The notes: generated by a model not told the origin, from the sequence alone. Shown: positions 17,667 through 27,076, numbered from the stretch's first letter. The stretch: DNA of 64,000 nt from an uncultured Hungatella sp. (GCA_910577935.1 CAJTOT010000003.1:1-64000); one strand, 5' to 3'. Numbers and translations: made by a program.

Positions 17667-18251
17667 TTGGACTCGATAGAATATTATAATAAATACGCCG
17701 CCAAGGTGTATGAGGATACCGTGGACGTGGATATGAGCGAGATTATGGGAGAGTTTCTGAAACTTCTGGAGGAGGGAGATACCATTCTGGACCTGGCCTG
17801 CGGCTCGGGGAGGGACACTCTGGCCATGTACGAGATGGGGTACGACGTGACGCCTCTGGACGCGTCGGAGGAGATGTGCAAGCTGGCGGAGATACATACT
17901 GGTCTGGACGTGCTTCAGATGACTTTTGACGAGATGGAGTTTGAAGACGTGTTTGACGGTATCTGGGCCTGCGGCGCCCTGGTTCATGTCCCCAGAAACG
18001 AGATGCCGGAGATTCTGGGACGGCTCCACGACGCCCTCTGCGACAAAGGAGTGCTGTACATGTCCGTTCGGAAAGGCGATTTCGAAGGGTTCAGGGGCGA
18101 GAGGTATTTCACCGATTACACCGCGGACAGCCTTATCTCTATGATATCCAGGACAGGCCTTTTTGAGATAATCAAGACATGGGAGACCGATGATGTGCGG
18201 TCCAGCCATCCGGACACCGTGTGGGTTAATTTGCTGGCAAGAAAACGTTGA
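17667..18251 (+). CDS. Class I SAM-dependent methyltransferase
   Basis: 194 residues with motif I ILDLACGSGRDT, then LDASEEM (motif II), DGIWACGALVHVP (motif IV) and a later GLFEI block. Substrate unknown; the size and sequence are like Tellurite/UbiE-type small-molecule methyltransferases. The start is TTG at 17667, six bases after a perfect AGGAGG that overlaps the end of cvfB; no ATG is available near it. It is the last gene of the three-gene operon, ended by a GC-rich hairpin. Confidence 0.85.
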   Translation: MDSIEYYNKYAAKVYEDTVDVDMSEIMGEFLKLLEEGDTILDLACGSGRDTLAMYEMGYDVTPLDASEEMCKLAEIHTGLDVLQMTFDEMEFEDVFDGIWACGALVHVPRNEMPEILGRLHDALCDKGVLYMSVRKGDFEGFRGERYFTDYTADSLISMISRTGLFEIIKTWETDDVRSSHPDTVWVNLLARKR

Positions 18252-18256
18252 TCTGA

Positions 18257-18290
18257 CGGCGGCGCATGTTAAAGCGCCGCCGCTTTCTGT
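18257..18290 (+). terminator. GC-rich hairpin after methyltransferase
   Basis: CGGCGGCGC pairs perfectly with GCGCCGCCG across ATGTTAAA, then GCTTTCTGTCT. The T tract is weak but the position is right for an operon end. Confidence 0.6.
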
Positions 18291-18335
18291 CTCGGAAAAC
18301 GTTCTGGTCAGACCTGTGAGAAAGGAATCAGAAAG

Positions 18336-19175
18336 ATGAAAAAGTATTCGGCTTTTACCCAGTACATGTTGATAATCGCAGGCGCGTTTATTATGGGATT
18401 TGCCATCAAAAATATGTATGATCCCATCAGCCTTGTTACGGGGGGAGTGTCCGGCGTGGCGATTATTCTCAAAAGTATTGCCGGCATTCCGCTGTGGGTC
18501 ACCAACACGGCATGCAATATCCCTCTGTTTCTGGCGGCGTGGAAGATCAAGGGCTGGCGGTTTATCAAGAGAACCATGACGGCTACGGCGGCGCTTTCTT
18601 TTTCGCTCTATATAATTCCGGAGATGCCTTTTTTGATGGAGGATCTTCTGCTGACTTCTCTTTTTGGCGGAGTCATAAGCGGCCTGGGAACCGGGCTGGT
18701 GTTTCTCTTTCAGGCCACCACCGGCGGCACGGATATGCTGGCGGCCCTTCTTCAGAGAAAGCTCCGCCACTACTCCATAGCCCAGATTATGCAGGTCCTC
18801 GACGCCCTGGTGGTGGTTGCCGGAGCGGCGGTGTTCGGGATCAGATACGCTCTGTATGCCCTGATTGCCATCTATGCGGTGGCGAAAGTTTCCGACGGTT
18901 TTTTGGAAGGTTTAAAATTTTCAAAACAGGCGTATATTATCTCCGACCGCTATCAGGAGATCGCCGGGGCGGTTATGACCCGCATGGAGCGGGGGGTTAC
19001 GGCTGTGGACGCTACGGGAATGTATTCGGGACAGAATAAGAAGATGCTGTTCTGCGTGGTTTCTAAAAAGGAAATTGTAGTATTGAGGGAAATAGTGGAA
19101 GAATTTGACAGAAAAGCCTTTCTTATTGTGACCGATGTGAGAGAAGTGTTCGGGGAAGGTTTTATCGAATATTAA
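18336..19175 (+). CDS. YitT family membrane protein (DUF2179)
   Basis: 279 residues: about five membrane segments carrying the family motifs YDPISLVTGGVSG and FLFQATTGGTDMLA, then a soluble C-terminal DUF2179 domain (KQAYIISDRYQEIAGAVMTRMERGVT to VTDVREVFGEGF). YitT proteins are widespread in Firmicutes and their biochemical role is unsettled. A second, more divergent copy is at 57947-58813. Ribosome site AAAGGA before the ATG. Confidence 0.88.
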   Translation: MKKYSAFTQYMLIIAGAFIMGFAIKNMYDPISLVTGGVSGVAIILKSIAGIPLWVTNTACNIPLFLAAWKIKGWRFIKRTMTATAALSFSLYIIPEMPFLMEDLLLTSLFGGVISGLGTGLVFLFQATTGGTDMLAALLQRKLRHYSIAQIMQVLDALVVVAGAAVFGIRYALYALIAIYAVAKVSDGFLEGLKFSKQAYIISDRYQEIAGAVMTRMERGVTAVDATGMYSGQNKKMLFCVVSKKEIVVLREIVEEFDRKAFLIVTDVREVFGEGFIEY

Positions 19176-19386
19176 CATAAAAGGAATTAAAATCTGTGCA
19201 TTCTTTTGTATTTTCAGGAAGGAAAAAAAATCAATATGCAGATTAGCCAAATAAAAAAAATCATTTTGGTAAATTACAATATGGTATAAAAAGCCGCTTT
19301 CGTGTATGATACAGTTAATAACACAAGGAACTTCCATTATGAGAAGGATTCTGTAGACTCTATTTAAAAAACAGGAGGATTTAAGA

Positions 19387-20499
19387 ATGGCTAGTTTGTC
19401 ATTAAAGAACGTAACAAAGTCATATCCTAACGGATTTGTAGCAGTAAAAGATTTTAACCTGGAGATCGCTGATAAGGAGTTCGTCATCTTCGTAGGACCA
19501 TCCGGCTGCGGTAAATCCACTACACTTCGTATGGTTGCAGGTCTGGAGGATATCTCCTCCGGTGAGCTGTATATTGACGGCAAGCTGGTTAACGATGTAG
19601 AGCCTAAAGACAGAGATATCGCCATGGTATTCCAGAACTACGCTCTGTATCCCCATATGTCTGTATATGATAACATGGCATTTGGTCTGAAGCTGAGAAA
19701 GACTCCCAAGGAGGAGATCGACAAGCTGGTTCACGAGGCTGCCAGAATCCTTGACCTGGAGCATCTGTTAGACCGCAAGCCCAAAGCTCTGTCCGGTGGT
19801 CAGAGACAGCGTGTTGCCATGGGACGTGCCATCGTGCGTAATCCTAAGGTGTTCCTCATGGATGAGCCTCTGTCCAACCTGGATGCCAAGCTGAGAGGAC
19901 AGATGCGTATCGAGATTTCCAAGCTGCATCAGAGACTGCAGGCAACCATCATCTACGTAACCCACGACCAGACCGAGGCTATGACTCTTGGTACGAGAAT
20001 CGTAGTTATGAAGGACGGTGTTGTTCAGCAGGTTGATTCTCCCCAGAATCTGTACGACAAGCCGTGCAACAAGTTCGTTGCCGGATTCATCGGAGCACCC
20101 CAGATGAACATGGTAGATGCCAAGGTAGGCAAGGAAGGCTCTGATGTTACATTGACTTTCGGCAACCACACCATCTCCCTGCCGTCTGAGAAAGGCAAAG
20201 TTCTGGAGGCAAAGAACTACATCGGAAAGACCGTTACCCTTGGTATCCGTCCTGAAGATCTTCATGATGACAAGGCTTGGCTGGAGGCTTCTCCGAAGAG
20301 CATCATCGATGCAGTCGTGCGTGTATATGAGCTGCTGGGCGCAGAAGTGTTCCTGTACTTCGATGTTGAGGATGCCAACTTTACCGCCAGAGTTAATCCC
20401 CGCACTTCCGCCAGGGTTGGCGACAGCGTAAGACTGGCTTTGGATCTCAGCAAGATTCATGTATTTGACAAAGACACAGAGCAGATTATCGTTAACTAA
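19387..20499 (+). CDS. msmK: Sugar ABC transporter ATPase (MsmK/UgpC type)
   Basis: 370-residue ATPase that energises carbohydrate import. Visible are Walker A GPSGCGKST, Q-loop VFQNYALYPHM, signature LSGGQRQRV, Walker B VFLMDEPLS, the switch His (THDQTEA) and a C-terminal TOBE/OB region. No permease or binding protein is adjacent: in clostridia a single MsmK-like ATPase often serves many sugar permeases, which fits its stand-alone position and its strongly biased codon use (far more uniform than its neighbours), a sign of high expression. AGGAGG precedes the ATG; a strong terminator follows. Confidence 0.92.
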   Translation: MASLSLKNVTKSYPNGFVAVKDFNLEIADKEFVIFVGPSGCGKSTTLRMVAGLEDISSGELYIDGKLVNDVEPKDRDIAMVFQNYALYPHMSVYDNMAFGLKLRKTPKEEIDKLVHEAARILDLEHLLDRKPKALSGGQRQRVAMGRAIVRNPKVFLMDEPLSNLDAKLRGQMRIEISKLHQRLQATIIYVTHDQTEAMTLGTRIVVMKDGVVQQVDSPQNLYDKPCNKFVAGFIGAPQMNMVDAKVGKEGSDVTLTFGNHTISLPSEKGKVLEAKNYIGKTVTLGIRPEDLHDDKAWLEASPKSIIDAVVRVYELLGAEVFLYFDVEDANFTARVNPRTSARVGDSVRLALDLSKIHVFDKDTEQIIVN

Positions 20500-20513
20500 T
20501 ATAAAGAGTTTTT

Positions 20514-20553
20514 AAGGCACCGCCCGGTATCGGGAGGTGCCTTTGTTTCTTTT
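20514..20553 (+). terminator. Intrinsic terminator after sugar ATPase
   Basis: AAGGCACC..CCG pairs with CGG..GGTGCCTT, followed by TGTTTCTTTT. Confidence 0.85.
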
Positions 20554-20572
20554 AGCAATTATTCATACTTGC

Positions 20573-20601
20573 TTGCTTTTTTCCGTTTTATGCTTTAATA
20601 T
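20573..20601 (+). promoter_or_regulatory. Promoter of PucR-type regulator
   Basis: TTGCTT, 17 bases, TAATAT, 38 bases before the start codon. Confidence 0.7.
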
Positions 20602-20638
20602 AAGATATGGGTAAATTTACAAAAAAGGAGAGTGCACT

Positions 20639-21727
20639 ATGATTTCAAATCAGATACTTCAGACGACCATCGACGGGCTGAAAGGCATTACAAGAATAGA
20701 TCTCTGTGTCTGTGAGACAGAGGGCAAGGTTTTGGCCACCACGTTTCCCGACGCAGAAGAGTACGAAAGCTCTATCCTCGCTTTTGTAGATTCGCCGGCG
20801 GACAGCCAGGTTATTCAGGGTTATCAATTTTTTAAGGTTTTCGACGAACATCAGCTGGAATATATTCTGCTGGCCAAGGGCGGCAGTGACGACGCATATA
20901 TGGTAGGAAAACTGGCGGCATTTCAGATTCAAAATCTTTTGGTGGCCTACAAGGAACGGTTTGACAAGGATAATTTCATTAAAAATCTGCTTCTCGACAA
21001 TCTGCTGCTGGTGGACATCTACAACCGGGCGAAGAAACTTCACATTGAGACCAGCGTGAAGCGGGTGGTGTATATTATTGAGACAAAGCACGAGAAGGAT
21101 GTCAATGCCCTGGAGACCGTGCGGAGCCTGTTCGCCAGCAAGACGAAGGACTTTATCACAGCCGTGGATGAGAAGAATATTATCCTTGTGAAGGAAGTGA
21201 AGCCCACAGAGACCTACGACGATCTGGAGAAGACGGCCAACATGGTTCTGGATATGCTGAACACGGAGGCGATGACGAAGGTGCATGTGGCTTTCGGAAC
21301 CGTGGTGGGGGAGATCAAGGAGGTGTCCCGGTCCTACAAGGAGGCAAAGATGGCCCTGGATGTGGGCAAGATTTTCTACAGTGACAAGAATGTGATCGCC
21401 TACAACAAGCTGGGCATCGGCCGCCTGATCTACCAGCTGCCCATCCCTCTGTGCAAGATGTTTATCAGGGAGATCTTCGACGGCAAGTCCCCTGACGAGT
21501 TTGACGACGAGACTCTGGCCACCATCAACAAGTTTTTTGAGAACAGCCTGAACGTGTCGGAGACTTCCAGACAGCTGTATATCCACAGAAATACCCTGGT
21601 GTACCGTCTGGACAAACTGCAGAAGAGCACCGGCCTGGATCTGAGGATCTTTGAGGACGCCATCACGTTCAAGATTGCCCTGATGGTAGTCAAGTATATG
21701 AAATACATGGAAAATTCAGATTTTTAA
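20639..21727 (+). CDS. CdaR/PucR-type transcriptional regulator
   Basis: 362 residues. The C-terminal 60 hold the PucR helix-turn-helix (FFENSLNVSETSRQLYIHRNTLVYRLDKLQ), the hallmark of sugar-diacid/purine-catabolism regulators of this family. The N-terminus (ITRIDLCVCETEGKVLATTF) resembles the sensor region of CdaR-like proteins, and the middle resembles a GGDEF-like regulatory domain (LVKEVKPTETYDDLEKTANMVLDM). Its ligand is not evident. It lies between the sugar ATPase and ftsE; 17 bases separate its stop from the ftsE start, so it may be co-transcribed with ftsEX. Confidence 0.82.
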   Translation: MISNQILQTTIDGLKGITRIDLCVCETEGKVLATTFPDAEEYESSILAFVDSPADSQVIQGYQFFKVFDEHQLEYILLAKGGSDDAYMVGKLAAFQIQNLLVAYKERFDKDNFIKNLLLDNLLLVDIYNRAKKLHIETSVKRVVYIIETKHEKDVNALETVRSLFASKTKDFITAVDEKNIILVKEVKPTETYDDLEKTANMVLDMLNTEAMTKVHVAFGTVVGEIKEVSRSYKEAKMALDVGKIFYSDKNVIAYNKLGIGRLIYQLPIPLCKMFIREIFDGKSPDEFDDETLATINKFFENSLNVSETSRQLYIHRNTLVYRLDKLQKSTGLDLRIFEDAITFKIALMVVKYMKYMENSDF

Positions 21728-21744
21728 AGGACCAGAGAGGGAAC

Positions 21745-22428
21745 ATGATTGAAATTACAAATATATATAAAACCTACGATACAGGGAACAAGGCGCTGAG
21801 AAACATCAATATTACCATCGAGGACGGGGAATTCGTATTTATAATCGGGCGCAGCGGCTCCGGGAAGTCCACCCTGCTGAAGCTTCTGCTGAAGGAGGTA
21901 GAACCCACTTCGGGGAAGATCGTGGTCAATGACATGAATCTGGGCAAGATGCCGAGAAGATATGTCCCTAAGTACCGCAGAAGACTGGGGGTAGTATTCC
22001 AGGATTTCCGGCTTCTGCGGGACCGGAATGTCTATGAGAATGTAGCATTTGCTCAGAGGGTTATCGGCGCCTCTCCCAGAAAAATCCGGGAGAGGGTGCC
22101 CTCCATGCTGCAGATGGTGGGCCTGTCCTCCAAATATAAGTCTTATCCCCAGCAGCTGTCCGGAGGCGAACAGCAGCGGGTGGCCATCGCCAGGGCGCTG
22201 ATCAACCGCCCGGAGGTCCTGCTGGCCGACGAGCCTACGGGAAATCTGGATCACCACAACGCCATAGAGATCATGAAGCTGTTGGATAAGATCAACAAGA
22301 TGGGCACAACCGTGGTTGTTGTAACCCACAGCAATGAAATAGTCAATCTGATGCGGCGCCGGGTCATAACCATGGACCGGGGCTGTATCGTAAGCGATGA
22401 AGAAGGCGGAGTGGTTCATGAGAATTAG
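21745..22428 (+). CDS. ftsE: Cell division ATP-binding protein FtsE
   Basis: 227-residue ABC ATPase. Walker A GRSGSGKST, the FtsE-typical VVFQDFRLL Q-loop, signature LSGGEQQRV, Walker B LLADEPTGNLD and switch THSNEIV are all present. With FtsX it forms a non-transporting ABC complex that activates peptidoglycan hydrolases at the septum or during sporulation. Ribosome site GAGAGGGAAC. The 3' end overlaps the ftsX start by 11 bases, indicating coupling. Confidence 0.95.
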   Translation: MIEITNIYKTYDTGNKALRNINITIEDGEFVFIIGRSGSGKSTLLKLLLKEVEPTSGKIVVNDMNLGKMPRRYVPKYRRRLGVVFQDFRLLRDRNVYENVAFAQRVIGASPRKIRERVPSMLQMVGLSSKYKSYPQQLSGGEQQRVAIARALINRPEVLLADEPTGNLDHHNAIEIMKLLDKINKMGTTVVVVTHSNEIVNLMRRRVITMDRGCIVSDEEGGVVHEN

Positions 22429-23326
22429 TACATTTTGGTATTGTCTGAAGGAGGGTGTCAAAAATATATGCAGAAATGTCTGGTTTTCCCTGGCATCGGT
22501 GGCGACGATTTCTGCGTGTATTTTTTTGTTTTGCCTCTTCTTCAGCATCATTGTCAACATACAGCATGTGGTGAAGAATGTGGAGGGGACTATCGGCATC
22601 ACCGTTTTCTTTGACGAGGAGCTGTCGGAGGAGGAGATTCACGCCATCGGGGCGGAGATCAGGAGCAGGCCGGAGGTCAGCAACATGGAGTTTACCTCTG
22701 CCCAGGAGGCATGGGAGTCCATGAAGAATGACTATTTTGCGGGGCACGAGGAGCTGGCGGAGGGGTTCGCCGACGACAACCCGCTGGCAGGCTCGGCGTC
22801 ATACCAGATTTTTCTCACGGATATTGTGTTCCAGGACCAGATGGTGGAGTATCTCTATCAGCTTTCGGGAGTGCGCCAGGTGAACTATTCCAACAGCGCG
22901 GCGGCAGGGTTGAGCAGCTTCAACGCCGTGATCGGGATATTGTCCCTGGTGATCATCGGTGTTCTTCTGGCGGTGTCCGTGTTCCTGATCAGCAACACCA
23001 TCAACGTGGCGGCGTCTTTCCGCAAAAATGAAAATGAGATTATGCGCTACATCGGAGCCACCAACTACATGATCCGGGCGCCTTTTGTGGTGGAAGGAAT
23101 TGTCATCGGCCTTATGGGCGCGTTTTTTCCGCTTGTGGGTATGTATTTTTTGTATCTGGAGTCTGTGGGATATCTGACAGCGAAGTTTCAGATTCTTTCC
23201 AGGATCTTCCAGTTCCTTCCGTTGAGCCGGATTTTTCCCTACATGACGGTTGTGGCCGTGCTGCTGGGACTGGGAATCGGATTTTTTGCCAGCTTCTTCA
23301 CCATAAGAAAGCATCTGAAGGTGTAA
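22418..23326 (+). CDS. ftsX: Cell division permease-like FtsX
   Basis: 302 residues: cytoplasmic N-terminus, one membrane segment (about 21-44), an extracellular loop of about 110 residues, then three membrane segments, ending in a short cytoplasmic tail (RKHLKV). The last part carries the FtsX-typical RKNENEIMRYIGATNYMIRAPF. Partner of FtsE. An earlier in-frame ATG at 22397 exists; 22418 is preferred because MRISTFWYCLKEGVKNI is the standard family start and GAAGGCGGAG lies upstream. The CtpA-type protease gene follows 108 bases later, a common clostridial order. Confidence 0.93.
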   Translation: MRISTFWYCLKEGVKNICRNVWFSLASVATISACIFLFCLFFSIIVNIQHVVKNVEGTIGITVFFDEELSEEEIHAIGAEIRSRPEVSNMEFTSAQEAWESMKNDYFAGHEELAEGFADDNPLAGSASYQIFLTDIVFQDQMVEYLYQLSGVRQVNYSNSAAAGLSSFNAVIGILSLVIIGVLLAVSVFLISNTINVAASFRKNENEIMRYIGATNYMIRAPFVVEGIVIGLMGAFFPLVGMYFLYLESVGYLTAKFQILSRIFQFLPLSRIFPYMTVVAVLLGLGIGFFASFFTIRKHLKV

Positions 23327-23434
23327 GAGCATACTCCCTGTGAACTGGAGGGTATATTATGACATGAATTTGGGAATATTAACTTTATATGAGTAATCAT
23401 GGCAGAGAAGGTGCCGCCGTGAGAGGAGTCAGAG

Positions 23435-24757
23435 ATGGAGACGAAAAATAAATTCTGGAAAGGTTTTTTGGCTGGAGCCCTGGTGATGGCGTTCGCCGGA
23501 TTGTTGATTGTGGGGGTGTCGGCGGGAATCTTTCTTATAGGAAAAGCAGTGATGGATAATCCGGTTCAGATTGTGGAGGAGAACAGCCCTGCGGAATTGC
23601 CGGATGGGAAACTGGAATTTGGCCGGATTCTGGAGAAGATGGGATATATCCAGGAGATCGTGGAGAATTACTATCTGTTCGAAGAAGACGAAAAACTGGT
23701 GGAAGACGGGATCTACACGGGTTTGATGTATGGACTTGACGATCCCTATTCTGTCTACTACAATGAAGAGGACTACTTATCTCTTATGGAGGATACCGCA
23801 GGAGAGTACTGCGGCATCGGCGCTATGGTTTCCCAGAGCCTTGCCACGGGAATTTCCACGGTGATGAGGGTGTTTGAGAATTCCCCTTCCTTTGAGGCAG
23901 GGCTTCTGCCGGGAGATATCATCTACAAGGTGGAAGGAGAGGAAGTGGCAGGCATGGAGCTTGACCTGCTGGTCAGCAACTATATCAGAGGCGAGGAGGG
24001 CAGTAAGGTATCGATTGTGGTGCTCAGAGGAGATGCCAACGAGGAGGTGGAGCTTACTATAGAGCGGCGCAGGATAGAAGTTCCCACGGTAGAGCATGAG
24101 ATGCTGGAGAATAATGTGGGATACATTGAAGTATTGCAGTTCGACACCGTCACCAGCCAGCAGTTTAAAAACGCCGTCGACGATCTGGAAGAACAGGGTA
24201 TGGAAAAGCTGATCATCGATCTCAGGGACAATCCGGGAGGTGTCCTGGACGCGGTTGTGGAGATGATGGCCTATGTGCTTCCGGAAGATAAGCTGGACGG
24301 CATGCTTGTTTACACGGAAGATAAAGACGGAAAGGGAGAGCGCTTCTTCTGCCAGGACGGAAAGCTTAAGTATGAAAGCGATTATGGCCCCAGCGGCAGC
24401 GATTACCCGAAGGAGGACGGACATGAGGTGGAGGTGCCTCTGGCGGTGCTGGTCAACGGAAATTCGGCCAGCGCTTCCGAAGTGTTCACAGGGGCGATCC
24501 TGGATTACGGCGCAGGCATTGTAGTGGGAACCCAGACATTCGGCAAGGGAATCGTCCAGAGCGTGCTTCCTCTGGGGGATGGGACAGCCATCAAGCTGAC
24601 CACGGCCCACTATTATACACCGGCGGGAGTGGACCTTCATGGGGAGGGGCTGGCTCCGGATATAGAAGTGGAACTGGATGAGGAATTGAGAACCAAAGCA
24701 GTAGTAGAGAAGAGTGAGGATAATCAGCTTCAGGCTGCCATTGCAGCTCTTGAGTAG
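23435..24757 (+). CDS. S41 carboxy-terminal processing protease
   Basis: 440 residues: membrane anchor at about 9-35, then a PDZ domain (IGAMVSQSLATGISTVMRVFENSPSFEAGLLPGDIIYKVEG) and a peptidase S41 core. The catalytic serine sits in NGNSASASEVF (about 344) and the lysine in GTQTFGKGIVQ (about 369). It would cleave extracellular or membrane proteins outside the cell. Downstream of ftsEX, such proteases often process wall hydrolases or their regulators, but no substrate can be named. Three genes follow closely (gap 14, overlap 4, gap 39), probably one operon. Confidence 0.92.
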   Translation: METKNKFWKGFLAGALVMAFAGLLIVGVSAGIFLIGKAVMDNPVQIVEENSPAELPDGKLEFGRILEKMGYIQEIVENYYLFEEDEKLVEDGIYTGLMYGLDDPYSVYYNEEDYLSLMEDTAGEYCGIGAMVSQSLATGISTVMRVFENSPSFEAGLLPGDIIYKVEGEEVAGMELDLLVSNYIRGEEGSKVSIVVLRGDANEEVELTIERRRIEVPTVEHEMLENNVGYIEVLQFDTVTSQQFKNAVDDLEEQGMEKLIIDLRDNPGGVLDAVVEMMAYVLPEDKLDGMLVYTEDKDGKGERFFCQDGKLKYESDYGPSGSDYPKEDGHEVEVPLAVLVNGNSASASEVFTGAILDYGAGIVVGTQTFGKGIVQSVLPLGDGTAIKLTTAHYYTPAGVDLHGEGLAPDIEVELDEELRTKAVVEKSEDNQLQAAIAALE

Positions 24758-24771
24758 AAAGGATACGGGAT

Positions 24772-25089
24772 ATGGGTATATATAGTGATGTCATGAGACG
24801 AGTGAACAGTGATAACCTGACGGCGCATCTGCTGTATGATGTAAGTCAGGCGGAAGACAAAAATGAGGAGCGTGTGGAGAAAAGAGTCAGCCAGGCATAT
24901 GAGACGCTGTTTCAGCAGCTGAAGGCGGTTATCCCGTCTGCTGACCCGGACAACGACGAACTGATGGATGCCATAGTCAATTTTGCGAAAACCTTTGAGG
25001 AGGTCTACTTTGAGGTGGGCCTGGCGGCAGGCTTTGAGATGTACAAAAATATGGAGAAAAAGATTCAGCGGCTGAAAGAGGAAGAATGA
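24772..25089 (+). CDS. Small hypothetical helical protein
   Basis: 105 residues, almost entirely alpha-helical and highly charged by inspection (EDKNEERVEKRVSQAYETLFQQL, then KNMEKKIQRLKEEE). No membrane segment or signal. I do not recognise the family. It starts 14 bases after the protease stop with GAAAGGATAC as ribosome site and overlaps the next gene's ATG by four bases, so it is expressed and coupled with the acetyltransferase. Confidence 0.75.
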   Translation: MGIYSDVMRRVNSDNLTAHLLYDVSQAEDKNEERVEKRVSQAYETLFQQLKAVIPSADPDNDELMDAIVNFAKTFEEVYFEVGLAAGFEMYKNMEKKIQRLKEEE

Positions 25090-25688
25090 AACTGAACAAT
25101 ACACCTACATTGGAGACAGAACGACTTATACTGAGAAAATTTACAGAAGATGACATACAGGCTATTTATGACATTTACAGTGACCAGGAGGTCAACAGAT
25201 TCCTGCCCTGGTTCCCGGTAAAGACTATGGAGGAGGCCAGGGAAGTGTTTGAAGAGCACTATGCCCACATATACAATCAGCCCAGGGGATACCGCTACGC
25301 GGTGTGTCTGAAGGGCGAAAACGTGCCTGTGGGATATGTGCATGTGGGGACGGATGACAGCTTTGACCTGGGCTATGGGCTGAGAAAGGAATTCTGGCGC
25401 CGGGGTCTGATGACGGAGGCGGCGAAGGCGGTGATCGGGCAGGTGAAGAGAGACGGATTTCCCTACCTTACCGCCACCCATGATGTGGAGAACCCTCACA
25501 GCGGAGACGTGATGAGGAAGCTGGGCATGCAGTATGAGTATACCTATGAAGAGCAGTGGCAGCCTAAGAATACCATGGTTACATTCAGGCTGTACCAGCT
25601 GAATTTTGACAACAGCAATATCAGGAGATACGACAAATACTGGATTGTCTCGAAGGTACACTATATCGAAGAGGAGCTGCGGGAATGA
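25086..25688 (+). CDS. GNAT acetyltransferase, RimJ/RimL-like
   Basis: 200 residues. Begins LETERLILRKFTEDD, typical of Acetyltransf_3 (RimJ/RimL) proteins, with the acetyl-CoA region at LGYGLRKEFWRRGLMTEAAKAVI and the following ATHDVENPHSGDVMRKLGM. Transfers acetyl from acetyl-CoA to an N-terminal or small-molecule amine; acceptor unknown. The C-terminal 50 residues extend past the usual GNAT end. Coupled to the previous gene by ATGA. Confidence 0.85.
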   Translation: MKLNNTPTLETERLILRKFTEDDIQAIYDIYSDQEVNRFLPWFPVKTMEEAREVFEEHYAHIYNQPRGYRYAVCLKGENVPVGYVHVGTDDSFDLGYGLRKEFWRRGLMTEAAKAVIGQVKRDGFPYLTATHDVENPHSGDVMRKLGMQYEYTYEEQWQPKNTMVTFRLYQLNFDNSNIRRYDKYWIVSKVHYIEEELRE

Positions 25689-25727
25689 GGGCAGTGACAG
25701 TGTAAATCCTGGAGAAAAGAGGTTAGA

Positions 25728-26936
25728 ATGCAGATGGGAACGGCTGTGGTGATATTGAAAAAAGGCCAGGGGCGCAGTCTGAAAGCAGGAGGCGCCTGGA
25801 TCTATGACAATGAGATTGACCGGATTCAGGGGGATTTTTCTGACGGGGACATGGTCCGGGTGGAAGACTTCGACGGGTATCCCATGGGACAGGGGTTTAT
25901 CAACACTAAGTCCACTATCACAGTCCGCATGATGACCAGGAAAAAGGACGCGGTGGTGGACGGGGATTTCATTGAGATGAGAGTCCGCGACGCGTGGAAC
26001 TACCGGAAGGACACGGTGGATACTTCCAGCTGCCGGATCATCTTCGGGGAAGCGGACTTTCTGCCTGGGATCGTCATCGACAAGTTCTCCGACGTTCTGG
26101 TGGTGGAATCCCTGGCTCTTGGAATCGACCGGTGGAAACCTGTGATTGTGGAAAAACTGAAAAAGGTTCTTGAGGAAGACAAAATCTCTGTCCGCGGGGT
26201 CTACGAGAGGAGCGACGCCAAGGTGCGCCTCCAGGAGGGGATGGAGCGGTTTAAGGGATTTATAGGGGAGCCTTTTGACACCAGGGTCGAGATTTCCGAA
26301 AACGGAGTTAAGTATGTGGTGGACGTGGAGGACGGCCAGAAGACGGGATTTTTCCTGGATCAGAAATACAACCGCCAGGCCGTAGGACGGCTGTGCGCCG
26401 GAAAGAAGGTGCTGGACTGCTTTACCCACACAGGTTCTTTCGCTTTGAATGCCGGGAGGGCGGGGGCAGAGTCGGTGCTGGGGGTGGACGCGTCGGAGCT
26501 GGGGGTAGAGCAGGCACGGGAGAACGCCAGGCTCAACGGGCTGGAAGACAGGGTGAAGTTCGTGTGCGCCGACGTGTTTGAGCTGCTGCCCAGGCTGGAG
26601 AGAGAGGGAGAACGGTTTGACGTGGTGATTCTGGACCCTCCGGCCTTTACAAAGTCCCGGAATTCTGTGAAAAATGCTGTAAAAGGCTACCGGGAGATTA
26701 ATGTGAGAGGGCTGAAGCTGGTGAAGGACGGCGGTTATCTGGCCACCTGTTCCTGTTCCCATTTCATGGACCCGGAACTGTTTGCCAAGACTGTCAGAGA
26801 GGCGGCTGCGGGAGTGCATAGGAGGCTGCGCCAGGTGGAATACAGGACTCAGGCGGCAGACCATCCCATCCTCTGGGCGGCGGACTCGTCTTACTATCTG
26901 AAATTTTATATATTTCAGGTTTGTGAGGAGAGATAG
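25728..26936 (+). CDS. RlmI-family 23S rRNA cytosine methyltransferase
   Basis: 402 residues. N-terminal PUA domain (LKAGGAWIYDNEIDRI), EEHUD-like middle (DFLPGIVIDKFSDVLVVE), then a Rossmann methyltransferase with KVLDCFTHTGSFALNAG and the m5C-type motif VVILDPPAFTKS. This is the layout of RlmI (m5C1962 of 23S rRNA) and its clostridial relatives; the exact target base is inferred from family. Last gene of the run starting at the protease; a strong terminator follows at 27014. Confidence 0.9.
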   Translation: MQMGTAVVILKKGQGRSLKAGGAWIYDNEIDRIQGDFSDGDMVRVEDFDGYPMGQGFINTKSTITVRMMTRKKDAVVDGDFIEMRVRDAWNYRKDTVDTSSCRIIFGEADFLPGIVIDKFSDVLVVESLALGIDRWKPVIVEKLKKVLEEDKISVRGVYERSDAKVRLQEGMERFKGFIGEPFDTRVEISENGVKYVVDVEDGQKTGFFLDQKYNRQAVGRLCAGKKVLDCFTHTGSFALNAGRAGAESVLGVDASELGVEQARENARLNGLEDRVKFVCADVFELLPRLEREGERFDVVILDPPAFTKSRNSVKNAVKGYREINVRGLKLVKDGGYLATCSCSHFMDPELFAKTVREAAAGVHRRLRQVEYRTQAADHPILWAADSSYYLKFYIFQVCEER

Positions 26937-27013
26937 AGGGGTGATATACATAAAACTTAAATCAAAGAGTTATCAAGTGGTTCCTGGGGTCCATGCTCCA
27001 GATAGACCGGAAT

Positions 27014-27055
27014 GCCGAAAATCAGAATCAGGGGATTTTCGGCTTTTTGTTTTTC
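27014..27055 (+). terminator. Intrinsic terminator
   Basis: GCCGAAAATC pairs perfectly with GATTTTCGGC across ten bases, followed by TTTTTGTTTTTC. Ends the operon of the rRNA methyltransferase. Confidence 0.92.
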
Positions 27056-27076
27056 AACAAAATATTAAATCATAAG

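Noticed and set aside
25065..26951. Minus-strand frame of 628 codons opposite the acetyltransferase and rRNA methyltransferase genes
   Set aside because: Shadow of two well-supported plus-strand genes; no ribosome site, no recognisable domain, antisense-type composition.
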